Positions 25,283 to 32,249 of a DNA stretch of 64,000 bases are shown here, piece by piece. A program made the position numbers and the translations under genes. The notes beneath the pieces were generated by a model that had not been told where the DNA came from, searched no databases, and saw only the letters and a program-made list of their open reading frames with translations. Within the stretch, counting starts at the first letter, position 1, and each line of letters begins with the position of its first letter. Source of the DNA: Methylocella silvestris (GTDB lineage Bacteria; Pseudomonadota; Alphaproteobacteria; Rhizobiales; Beijerinckiaceae); assembly GCF_002891535.1 (NCBI RefSeq), contig NZ_PDZR01000021.1, forward strand, positions 20,493 through 84,492, given 5' to 3'.

Positions 25283-26068
25283 GTGACAGAGTTAAGCGAA
25301 ACGCAGGTTTCCCGGCTTGGCGATGAGGCGGCAATCGCCGGCATCGCCGACAAGTTTTGGGCGCTGAACCCGCAGCAACTGTTGCGCTTTGCGATCGAAG
25401 ATCTGTTTCGGGGCAAGCTCGCGCTTGTCTCGAGCTTCGGCGCGGATTCGGCGGTGCTGCTGCATATGGTCGCTGAGATCGACCGGTCGCTTCCTGTCCT
25501 TTTTCTCGACACCGGCGTCCTGTTTCCGGAAACACTGGCCTATCGGGACAGATTGATCGAGCGCCTCGGCCTGACCGAGGTCGTCACTCTGGTCCCGGAC
25601 GCGGCGACGCTTGAGAGCGAGGATCCCGAGACCTTTTTGTGGTCGAGCCATCCCGATCGCTGCTGTGAAATCCGCAAGGTCATTCCGCTGGCGCGGGCGC
25701 TCGAAGGGTTCGACGCCTGGATCAGCGGCCGCAAGCGCTTCCAGGCCGCAACGCGCGCGGCGCTGCCGCTTTTCGAGACGGAAGACAATCGCACCAAGAT
25801 CAATCCGCTGGCGAACTGGTCGGCGGCGCAGATCCTGAATTATCTGCGCGCCCATGATTTGCCGCGCCATGAACTGGTCGCCAAGGGCTATCCGTCGATT
25901 GGCTGCATTCCCTGCACCTCGAAGGTGCGGCCCGGCGAGGATCCGCGCGCAGGACGCTGGCGGGGCCGCGCCAAGGTCGAATGCGGCCTGCACACGCAGT
26001 CCTTGCCGCGTCTGGGGGAGTTCGGCGGCGAGGCCGCCTCATTCCCGTCGCCTCTTAACCGGGCGTAA
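25283..26068 (+). CDS. cysH: Assimilatory APS/PAPS reductase
   Basis: 261 residues. The PP-loop-like SSFGADSAVLL segment lies near residue 55. The paired cysteines (DRCCEIRK) and the second pair (GCIPCTSKV), plus the C-terminal GRAKVECGLH with the catalytic cysteine, are the [4Fe-4S] and active-site residues of assimilatory APS reductases. Enzymes of the PAPS-only type lack the CC..CxxC set, so adenylylsulfate is the more likely substrate. It produces sulfite from activated sulfate. GTG at 25283 has GGAG 9 nt upstream; TTG at 25277 is closer than usual. It is divergent from cysTWA. Confidence 0.93.
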   Translation: MTELSETQVSRLGDEAAIAGIADKFWALNPQQLLRFAIEDLFRGKLALVSSFGADSAVLLHMVAEIDRSLPVLFLDTGVLFPETLAYRDRLIERLGLTEVVTLVPDAATLESEDPETFLWSSHPDRCCEIRKVIPLARALEGFDAWISGRKRFQAATRAALPLFETEDNRTKINPLANWSAAQILNYLRAHDLPRHELVAKGYPSIGCIPCTSKVRPGEDPRAGRWRGRAKVECGLHTQSLPRLGEFGGEAASFPSPLNRA

Positions 26069-26230
26069 CGCGCGGCGACGCCAAGGCTGAGAGAGACTTG
26101 CCGCGTTGCAGCAAAGCCGAGGACAAGCGAGCGTCTAGTCAAGAAAAGGTGAAATGGAAGAGCGCATGACGCCGGTTCAGTTCGGCGTTCTTTGAGGCAA
26201 TGCTATGCGCGAAGCGCCGGTTGTCTTCAC

Positions 26231-26323
26231 GAAAAAGGAGCACAGAAGCGCTCCCTGTACGAAAAGGGAGCGCAGAAACGCTCCTTTATATGAAAGAAAA
26301 AGGAGCGCCAGAAGCGCTCCTTG
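26231..26323. repeat. Three tandem GGAGC/GCTCC hairpins
   Basis: Three units of about 30 bp follow one another, each A-rich at the front and then a stem: GGAGC..GCTCC at 26237-26254, GGAGC..GCTCC at 26267-26284, and AAGGAGCGC-CAGAA-GCGCTCCTT at 26300-26322, a perfect 9-bp stem. The shared loop core is CAGAA. The array lies 160 bp beyond cysH and before a convergent gene. The last unit could terminate transcription, but three copies are more than a terminator needs. Confidence 0.75.
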
Positions 26324-26378
26324 TCATTTCAAGTCCGAAGTTTGGCTGCGGCGCACAATTGCTGTGGTCTAGGGAGGC

Positions 26379-26681
26379 TCACGCCTCTGCGCTCTGCGGC
26401 GTCGTGGAATGTTCGACGACAGGCTTCAAAATATGTTCAAGAGCGATCAGGATCGGCTGATCCGTCCCTTTCATGAGGCGCCGCAGATTTTGCTTTTCTT
26501 CGCCCCCGCAGGTGCGGCCGAACTGGACGACTGTGCGGGCGGCAAAAGCGCCCATGGACATGCCGTAAACGCTCGCGGTCGCCTTCACCTTGCCGGCGAA
26601 ATCCGTACCGATCGATGCGACAGCCGCATGAGCCACTCTCTCGTTGGAGCAGGAATGCACGACTTCAGCGATTAAGCACAT
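26379..26681 (-). CDS. Conserved hypothetical protein, about 100 residues
   Basis: 100 residues from the ATG at 26681, which has GAGGG 5 nt upstream; the open frame extends further but without such a site. The sequence is mostly helical, with VHSCSNERVAHAAVASIG, a short GMSMGAFAARTVVQFG stretch, and a C-terminal LIALEHILKPVVEH. I recognise the overall pattern as one found in Hyphomicrobiales hypothetical proteins but cannot name a family. There is no signal peptide. It is convergent with cysH across the hairpin array. Confidence 0.65.
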   Translation of the reverse strand: MCLIAEVVHSCSNERVAHAAVASIGTDFAGKVKATASVYGMSMGAFAARTVVQFGRTCGGEEKQNLRRLMKGTDQPILIALEHILKPVVEHSTTPQSAEA

Positions 26682-27133
26682 GACACCCTCGCTTCGCTCT
26701 TCGCCCTCTACCCGTGCTCGCAGGGGAGACAGCATGGATGGAGGCTCGCGGAGACGTTATGGCGGCTTGGGCGGCTCCGCCCCTACGCCACATAGGATAA
26801 GTTAATACTATCATATTAAGGCGTCAATGTGAATAATTTATGTTGCTTTGCAGCACAACTATCCGGATTTTGGATCAGTTATGAAGAGCCTCAAAATAAT
26901 CTGGTCGGCGTTCAGTTTAAATTGAAGATATAGCCATTATCAGCTTTGCGCCGACCCAGATTAAACAAATCTACTTTGAAGCAATTGCGACCGTTTCATG
27001 AAACACGCAAAATCCTTGTCTATCCTCGAGCGAGGGTTAGATCGCAGGCGATCGGCCCAGCTGCGATAAACCTCTTCCACAACGCGGAGGCTCCCGCGAA
27101 AGTTCCAGGAGAAATTTATTTTTTTGACAATCC
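26682..27133. other. Intergenic region, no confident gene
   Basis: About 450 bp. The first 100 bp are GC-rich; 26810-26990 is AT-rich, with the likely promoter of the small minus-strand gene at its near end. On the minus strand around 26960-27080 a short open stretch (WADRLRS...DFACFMKRSQ) loosely resembles the C-terminal part of the neighbouring small protein. It may be a decayed copy, but similarity is too weak to call. Confidence 0.4.
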
Positions 27134-28369
27134 TCAGGGCGTCGGCGGGGCCGCCGGCGTCGAACCTGGCGTCGCCGTCTGCAGCGGAGGCGACGCGCCG
27201 ATCGGCGCCGCGGGGGCGGGGGCGGAAGCAGGCGCAACAGGCGCCGCGGCGGCAGGCGGCGCCAAGGGCGAGGCGTGGATGCGGTCGTCGATCGGGTTTT
27301 CGCCGAGAACCGCCTGCACATTGGCGTCCTGCGGCCGCGGCGCGGCAATCTGCGCGCCAATGGTGCGCAGCGCGTCGGGCGCGTCGGCATAGGCGCCGTG
27401 GCCGATGAAAATATCGGCCTCCCGGCTCAGATCATAAACCCTGACGCCGAGCGTCTCGAGCGCCGTCCGGTCGGCCGGGTTCTTCGGATCGAGCGCGCCG
27501 AGGCGCGGCCGATCGCTGGTCAGCGTGCGCGACAGCGACAAGGCGCGATCATTGGCGGCGACGAGCACGAAGATGTGCGACGCGTCGAGGCGGCTTATCT
27601 GCTGGCGGAATACATTCAGATCGATGTCGGGAGCGGCCAGCATGATGTCGCCCAGCTTGTCGTTCAAGCGCGCGCCGCCCGCGATAAAATCCTGGCGCAG
27701 CGCCTCCATCGTCAGCCAGGCCCCCATGGAATGGGCGAGGATGTGAACACGTCCGACATCCGGCGCTTCGGTCAGCTGCCGGATCAGCTTGGCCAGCGCG
27801 TCCCGCGAGATCGTCGCATTCTCTTTCGCCGCGCCATAATCGAGCAGATTATTCGTGGACGGCCAGGTGAACAGGACGGGGACGCCGCCGAAGCGGCCGT
27901 CCGCGACGATCTGGGCGAGCCGGAACCGCGACTCGTCATAGCTCGTGTTGAAGCCGTGCACATAAAGGAGAATATCGCGGTTGGAGCCGATGCGCCCCGA
28001 CAGATGCGTGGCGAGCGCCGCCGTAAAGGCGTCCTCATCGAGCGAGCGACGCGTCTGAAGCGCAAAATGACGCGCGGGATCGGGACTGCCGATGGAAGGG
28101 CGCTCCAATTGCCCGATCTGGTGATTGGGCGGCGCGCCGATCATCTGCAGCGAATAGCGCTCGTTGCCGTCATTGCCGAGTTCGCTGGCGGGTCCGCTTT
28201 CACCCTTGCGCGTCGAAACGACAAAGAGTGAGGTCGGGCGCGGCCCGGCGCCCGCGCCGTCGAGATCGGTCATTCCGCCGCCACAGCCGGCAAGCGCCAG
28301 CAGGCCGGCGATCAGCAGCGCCGGCCGGGCAAGGGCGGAAATGGTTCGCGCCGCGCGCGTAAGCCGCAT
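27134..28369 (-). CDS. DUF900-type alpha/beta hydrolase lipoprotein
   Basis: 411 residues from the ATG at 28369 (AGGCGAAG before it). The signal peptide ends in a lipobox (LLALAGC), so the protein is probably a lipoprotein. The alpha/beta fold shows ILLYVHGFNTSY near residue 115 and the nucleophile elbow ILAHSMGAWL near residue 190; the late GHGAYAD supplies His. These are DUF900 family features. A C-terminal Pro/Ala-rich tail of about 60 residues follows. Substrate unknown. A dispersed repeat copy lies just upstream of its start. Confidence 0.88.
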   Translation of the reverse strand: MRLTRAARTISALARPALLIAGLLALAGCGGGMTDLDGAGAGPRPTSLFVVSTRKGESGPASELGNDGNERYSLQMIGAPPNHQIGQLERPSIGSPDPARHFALQTRRSLDEDAFTAALATHLSGRIGSNRDILLYVHGFNTSYDESRFRLAQIVADGRFGGVPVLFTWPSTNNLLDYGAAKENATISRDALAKLIRQLTEAPDVGRVHILAHSMGAWLTMEALRQDFIAGGARLNDKLGDIMLAAPDIDLNVFRQQISRLDASHIFVLVAANDRALSLSRTLTSDRPRLGALDPKNPADRTALETLGVRVYDLSREADIFIGHGAYADAPDALRTIGAQIAAPRPQDANVQAVLGENPIDDRIHASPLAPPAAAAPVAPASAPAPAAPIGASPPLQTATPGSTPAAPPTP

Positions 28370-28398
28370 GTCTTCGCCTCGAAATTCGTCGCGCGCAT

Positions 28399-28500
28399 CG
28401 ATCACGATGATTTTGGACCGGTCCAAAACCATGAAACGGGATCGACGCCAAATTTTAAAAGCATGATGTCGGCCCGAGAAGTCTGCAACTTTTCGGCATC
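28399..28500 (-). repeat. Dispersed palindromic repeat, copy B
   Basis: Read on the minus strand this block begins GATGCCGAAAAGTTGCAGAC, continues CGACATCATGC and ends with the perfect palindrome TTTTGGACCGGTCCAAAA and CGTGATCG. It aligns over its whole length with 16653-16757 with few differences. It lies within the promoter region between the lipoprotein hydrolase and the pyroglutamyl-peptidase-like gene. Confidence 0.7.
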
Positions 28501-28729
28501 ATGCGTTAGCGCATTGGCCCTTTTCAACGCTGCGACGCTTACTGAAAGCTTAAAGGGCTGCGCCTTCTGAATGGCCCCCGATCGTGTCGGCAATGCGACG
28601 CGCGCTCGGCGGAGGCCGTTGGCGTTCTGCGTCGGCGGGCTCCGTGAGCCTTGTCCGCGCGCCTAAAATCGCGCAAACCCGTCTGCACGGGCGCTGCGCC
28701 GCTTCGGGATCTAACCCCGCGAATATTCC

Positions 28730-29575
28730 ATGCGTATTCTCGTCACGGGCTTTGGCGGCTTTCCCGGCTCTCCGCGCAATCCGACCGAACGGATCATCGC
28801 CAGTCTGGCCCGCCATCGGCCGCGTCTGGCCCGCGCCGGCCTCGAGCTCGATCTCAGCGTGCTTCCGGTCGTCTATGCCGCTCTGGAGCCGCGCCTCGAG
28901 GCTTTGACGCGGGAGACGCCGCCCGACGCGATCCTCCATTTCGGCCTCGCCAGCCGGCGAAGCGGGCTCTGCGTCGAGACGCGCGCCTTGAACCGCATCA
29001 GTCTTTTGCGGCCGGACGCCGCCGGAGCTTTGCCGCAAAGGCGCGTTCTTCTGACGGGCGGGGATCAGATCGGCGTCGACGGCGCGCAGGTCCAAAGTGG
29101 CGAAAGCCAGCACGTCCCAAGCGAGAGCCAGGCGCTCGCCGGCAGGAAGCGATTGGACCGCGTCCCCCGGCGGCCGTCCCCAGGGGGCGCCGCCCAAAGC
29201 CTGAAATCGAGCGCGCCCGCCGCTCTGATCGCCGCCAGACTTCGCCGCGGCGGGTTTCGCGCCGCCGTTTCGATCGACGCCGGCGATTATGTCTGCAATC
29301 AAACCCTTTTTTTATCGTTGAGCCGCCATCCGGACGCGCTGGTCGGCTTCATCCATGTGCCGCCGCTCGCCTCGCGCCGGCCTCAGCCCTTCTTGCTTCC
29401 CTCCGGGCGAAGGACTGCGGTCGTAAGTCCTCTCGCCTCGCCGCGCCGGCCGCACGGTCCGGCCGGGGCAAGCTGGCCTAAGCGTCTAACCCTTGACGAG
29501 ACGGTGCGCGCCGCCGTCCTCGCCATTCTTGCGCTGATCCCAAACCTTCAAGCGCGACGATTATCCCGCCCCTGA
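28730..29575 (+). CDS. Pyroglutamyl-peptidase I-like (peptidase C15) protein with insertions
   Basis: 281 residues, against about 200-220 usual for the family. Landmarks: MRILVTGFGGFPGSPRNPTE; HFGLA; ETRALN with the catalytic Glu near residue 85; SIDAGDYVCNQTLF with the catalytic Cys; and GFIHVP with the catalytic His. The catalytic triad is therefore intact. Two stretches do not fit the family: about residues 107-157, rich in Ser/Arg/Gly/Gln, and about 213-248, Arg/Pro/Ser-rich. Both look like in-frame insertions. The enzyme would remove N-terminal pyroglutamate, but activity is uncertain because of the insertions. Start codon site is weak. Confidence 0.78.
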   Translation: MRILVTGFGGFPGSPRNPTERIIASLARHRPRLARAGLELDLSVLPVVYAALEPRLEALTRETPPDAILHFGLASRRSGLCVETRALNRISLLRPDAAGALPQRRVLLTGGDQIGVDGAQVQSGESQHVPSESQALAGRKRLDRVPRRPSPGGAAQSLKSSAPAALIAARLRRGGFRAAVSIDAGDYVCNQTLFLSLSRHPDALVGFIHVPPLASRRPQPFLLPSGRRTAVVSPLASPRRPHGPAGASWPKRLTLDETVRAAVLAILALIPNLQARRLSRP

Positions 29576-29713
29576 GCCCACCGAATGAAGCGGAGACAGC
29601 GCCGGCGCTGGCGACTTGGCGAAGCGTAAACCCTGAAGCTCGCGGGAAGCTTGCCCTTGCGAGATCTAGCCGGAATCCGCCTTGACTCTTTTGCCTCAAG
29701 CGGGAATCTATTA

Positions 29714-29728
29714 GAACAAATAGCGAAC
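29714..29728 (+). promoter_or_regulatory. SOS (LexA) box, GAAC-N7-GAAC
   Basis: GAAC at 29714-29717 and GAAC at 29725-29728, separated by seven bases, match the alphaproteobacterial LexA operator. It lies 43 bp before the imuA start, inside the promoter region of the mutagenesis cassette. Confidence 0.85.
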
Positions 29729-29770
29729 ATTCCGACCGTTGACTGGAGCAAGCCCTTGCTGCTTGAGCCC

Positions 29771-30697
29771 ATGCCGCTTGGCCCCATGCCACTGCCGACG
29801 CCGCTTGCCCCTCAATCGGACCGGCTGGATTTTCTGCGCCAAAAAATCGGCTGCATCGAAAACAGCGGGCCACCCGCAGGAAAAATCCGTTTCGGGGACA
29901 ATTGCCGTCTCGACCGGACGCTGCATGGGCTTGGTCGCGGCGTCCTGCACGAGATCGCCCCGGCCTCCGCCAGCGACGGCGCGGCCGCTTCGGGCTTCGC
30001 GCTCGCCCTTTGCGCCCGCTTCAAAGCGGAGGCCGCCCCCGACCGCTCCGCCATCATCTGGATCGTCGAGGATTTCGCCGGCCGGGAAGGGGGCGCGCCC
30101 TATGGCCCGGGGCTCGCCCTTTACGGCCTTGACCCCGCTTGCCTCGTTCTGGTGCGCACGGCGAGCGCAAGGGACAGTCTGTGGACGATGGAGGAAGCCT
30201 TGAAATGCCGCGCCGCCGTGGCGGTGATCGGCGAAATCTGGACGCTCGAAAAACTCTATGGCCTCGCCGTCTCGCGCCGTCTCGCTCTTGCGGCGCAGGC
30301 CGGCGGCGCCGGCGCCTTGCTGCTCGCCGCCGGCATGGCGGGCGGAGCCGGCCGGCTGTCCTCCTGCGCCCATACCCGCTTTGAGATTTCCTCCGCGCGC
30401 TCAGGCGGGGCGCCGCGCGGATCTCCATTGTCGGGCCTTCCTCTTCCGGCCCGGCAAGAATTGCCGCAGCCAGGCCTCGCCGCATGGTCGATCCGCATTC
30501 TCAAGGCGCGCGCGACAGGCCCTGCCGCTGGAGCCGATCCCATCGCCATTCTCTGGGATCATGACGAGGGTTGTTTTCGCGATGCGTTTCCTCTCCGTTT
30601 TTCTGCCGACGCTTCCGACCGACCGGATGATCCGGCGCATGCGCGCGCAGGAAGGGGAGGGGGCGGCGAAACGATCCGTTTCAGGCAAAGCGCCTGA
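29771..30697 (+). CDS. imuA: ImuA, SOS mutagenesis cassette RecA-like protein
   Basis: 308 residues from the ATG at 29771; one at 29786 is also possible. The start must be downstream of the SOS box at 29714, though the frame is open further. It opens with the ImuA-type RLDFLRQKIGCIE segment. GRGVLHEIAPA, IIWIVEDFAG, YGPGLALYGLDPACLVLVR and TMEEALKCRAAVAVIGEIW resemble the RecA-like core of the ImuA family. ImuA helps ImuB and DnaE2 in error-prone translesion synthesis during the SOS response. The 3' end overlaps imuB by about 115 nt. Confidence 0.9.
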   Translation: MPLGPMPLPTPLAPQSDRLDFLRQKIGCIENSGPPAGKIRFGDNCRLDRTLHGLGRGVLHEIAPASASDGAAASGFALALCARFKAEAAPDRSAIIWIVEDFAGREGGAPYGPGLALYGLDPACLVLVRTASARDSLWTMEEALKCRAAVAVIGEIWTLEKLYGLAVSRRLALAAQAGGAGALLLAAGMAGGAGRLSSCAHTRFEISSARSGGAPRGSPLSGLPLPARQELPQPGLAAWSIRILKARATGPAAGADPIAILWDHDEGCFRDAFPLRFSADASDRPDDPAHARAGRGGGGETIRFRQSA

Positions 30698-32249
30698 GCC
30701 GCCGCGGGCGACGCTCGCCAGGATCAATGGCGCGCAAAAGCTCGCCGCGATTGACGCGGAAGGGAGCCGTCTCGGCCTCAGGCCCGGCATGAATCTGGCC
30801 GATGCGCGCGCCATGCATCCGGCGCTGATCTGCGCGGAGGCGGATCCTGAAGGAGAGCAGCAGACGCTCGCCCATATCGCCGACTGGTGTCGTCGTTTCA
30901 CCCCCCTCGCGGCTCTCGACGCGCCGGACGGGGTGATGCTCGACGTCAGCGGCGCAGCGCATCTTTTTGGCGGCGAAGCCAGTCTCCTTGCCGAAATCGA
31001 AGAAAGGCTTCGCCGCCAGGGTTTTTATGCGCAAGGAGGGCTGGCTTCGACGCCTGAAGCGGCTTTCGCCCTGGCGCGTTATGGCGAGGCGGATTTTGCG
31101 GCGCGCATTTTGCCGCCGGCGCTTGATGCGGCGGAACTGGAGCGCCGCCTCGGAGGGTTGCCGCTCGCCGCTCTCCGGCTGGAGCCGGGAACGCTCAGCG
31201 CATTGGCGGAAGCGGGCTTGCGCCGGGTCCACGATGTGATGATGCGGCCGCGCGCGCCGATCGCCGCCCGCTGCGGCCTTGCTCTTTATGCGCGTCTCGA
31301 CGGTTTGATGGGCCGCGGTAAAACGCCGATATCGCCCCGCTTCGAGGCGCCCGCTTTCATGACCGAGCGCCGATTCCTCGACGGCCTTTGCCGGCGTGAG
31401 GATGTCGAGGCCTCGATCGCCGCGCTGGCGCAAGATCTTTGCGTGCTGCTTGCGCGCCATGGCGAGGGCGCGCGGCGGCTCGAGGCGAGCCTCTTTCGCG
31501 TCGATGGAAAGGTTATGCATTATACGGTCGGGACGATGCGTCCCTTGCGCGATCCAGCTCTCATCGCACGGCTTTTTCACGAACGTTTCGAGGCTTTGAG
31601 CCTTGCCGAGGATGGCGAAGCCTTCGACGCCGGCTTCGGGTTTGACGTGATCCGCCTTGCGGCGCTTGCGCTCGAACGCAAGGATCCCGAGCAGACAGGC
31701 TGGAGCGGCCAGGATGGCGCTGAAGATCACGCGCAAGATCGCGGGAGGGATCTTGCCGAACTCATCGACAGGCTTGGCGCGCGATTGGGCTTGCGGCGGG
31801 TGACGCGGCTTGCCTTCAACGGGACGCATGCGCCGGAATTCGCCGTTATAGCCATTCCCGCGGCGCGCTATGACTCTCATCATATGAAGTCGGAATGGCC
31901 GCGTTTTGCCGCCTCATCCGCTATAGGGCGTCAGCAGGAGAAAGAGGTAAACCCTATGCCCGCTCGTCCGATCCGGCTGCTGGAGCGTCCGGAGCTGATC
32001 GAGGCGATCGCCGCCGCGCCTGACGGACCGCCCATAAAATTTCGCTGGCGGCGCGTGCTGCATGAGGTCGCGGCCTTCGAGGGCCCCGAGCGCATCGCGC
32101 CCGAATGGTGGCGCGGAACGGCCGCGCTCACCCGCGATTATTTCCGCGCCGAGGATTGCGAGGGACGCCGATTCTGGCTGTTCCGCGAAGGGCTCTTTGA
32201 CAGGGAGACGGCCCGCCCGCGCTGGTTCATGCACGGGTTTTTCGCATGA
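30582..32249 (+). CDS. imuB: ImuB, Y-family-like translesion accessory protein
   Basis: 555 residues from the ATG at 30582; an ATG at 30561 is an alternative. The N-terminus FLSVFLPTLPTDR is ImuB-like and lacks the catalytic aspartate of active Y-family polymerases. VMLDVSGAAHLFGGE, GLASTPEAAFALARYG and ARRLEASLFRVDGKV are family segments. ImuB is an inactive polymerase relative that links the clamp, ImuA and DnaE2. The C-terminal part includes IGRQQEKEVNP, WRRVLHEVAAFEGPERI and YFRAEDCEGRRFWLFREGL, as in other ImuB proteins. Its stop overlaps the dnaE2 start by four bases. Confidence 0.92.
   Translation: MRFLSVFLPTLPTDRMIRRMRAQEGEGAAKRSVSGKAPEPPRATLARINGAQKLAAIDAEGSRLGLRPGMNLADARAMHPALICAEADPEGEQQTLAHIADWCRRFTPLAALDAPDGVMLDVSGAAHLFGGEASLLAEIEERLRRQGFYAQGGLASTPEAAFALARYGEADFAARILPPALDAAELERRLGGLPLAALRLEPGTLSALAEAGLRRVHDVMMRPRAPIAARCGLALYARLDGLMGRGKTPISPRFEAPAFMTERRFLDGLCRREDVEASIAALAQDLCVLLARHGEGARRLEASLFRVDGKVMHYTVGTMRPLRDPALIARLFHERFEALSLAEDGEAFDAGFGFDVIRLAALALERKDPEQTGWSGQDGAEDHAQDRGRDLAELIDRLGARLGLRRVTRLAFNGTHAPEFAVIAIPAARYDSHHMKSEWPRFAASSAIGRQQEKEVNPMPARPIRLLERPELIEAIAAAPDGPPIKFRWRRVLHEVAAFEGPERIAPEWWRGTAALTRDYFRAEDCEGRRFWLFREGLFDRETARPRWFMHGFFA

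Noticed and set aside
26960..27130. A possible decayed second copy of the small minus-strand protein
   Set aside because: Similarity limited to a few residues around FMK. Not enough to call a pseudogene.
30681..31883. A 400-residue minus-strand frame inside imuB
   Set aside because: Opposite a conserved, SOS-controlled gene. No start signal or recognised domain.
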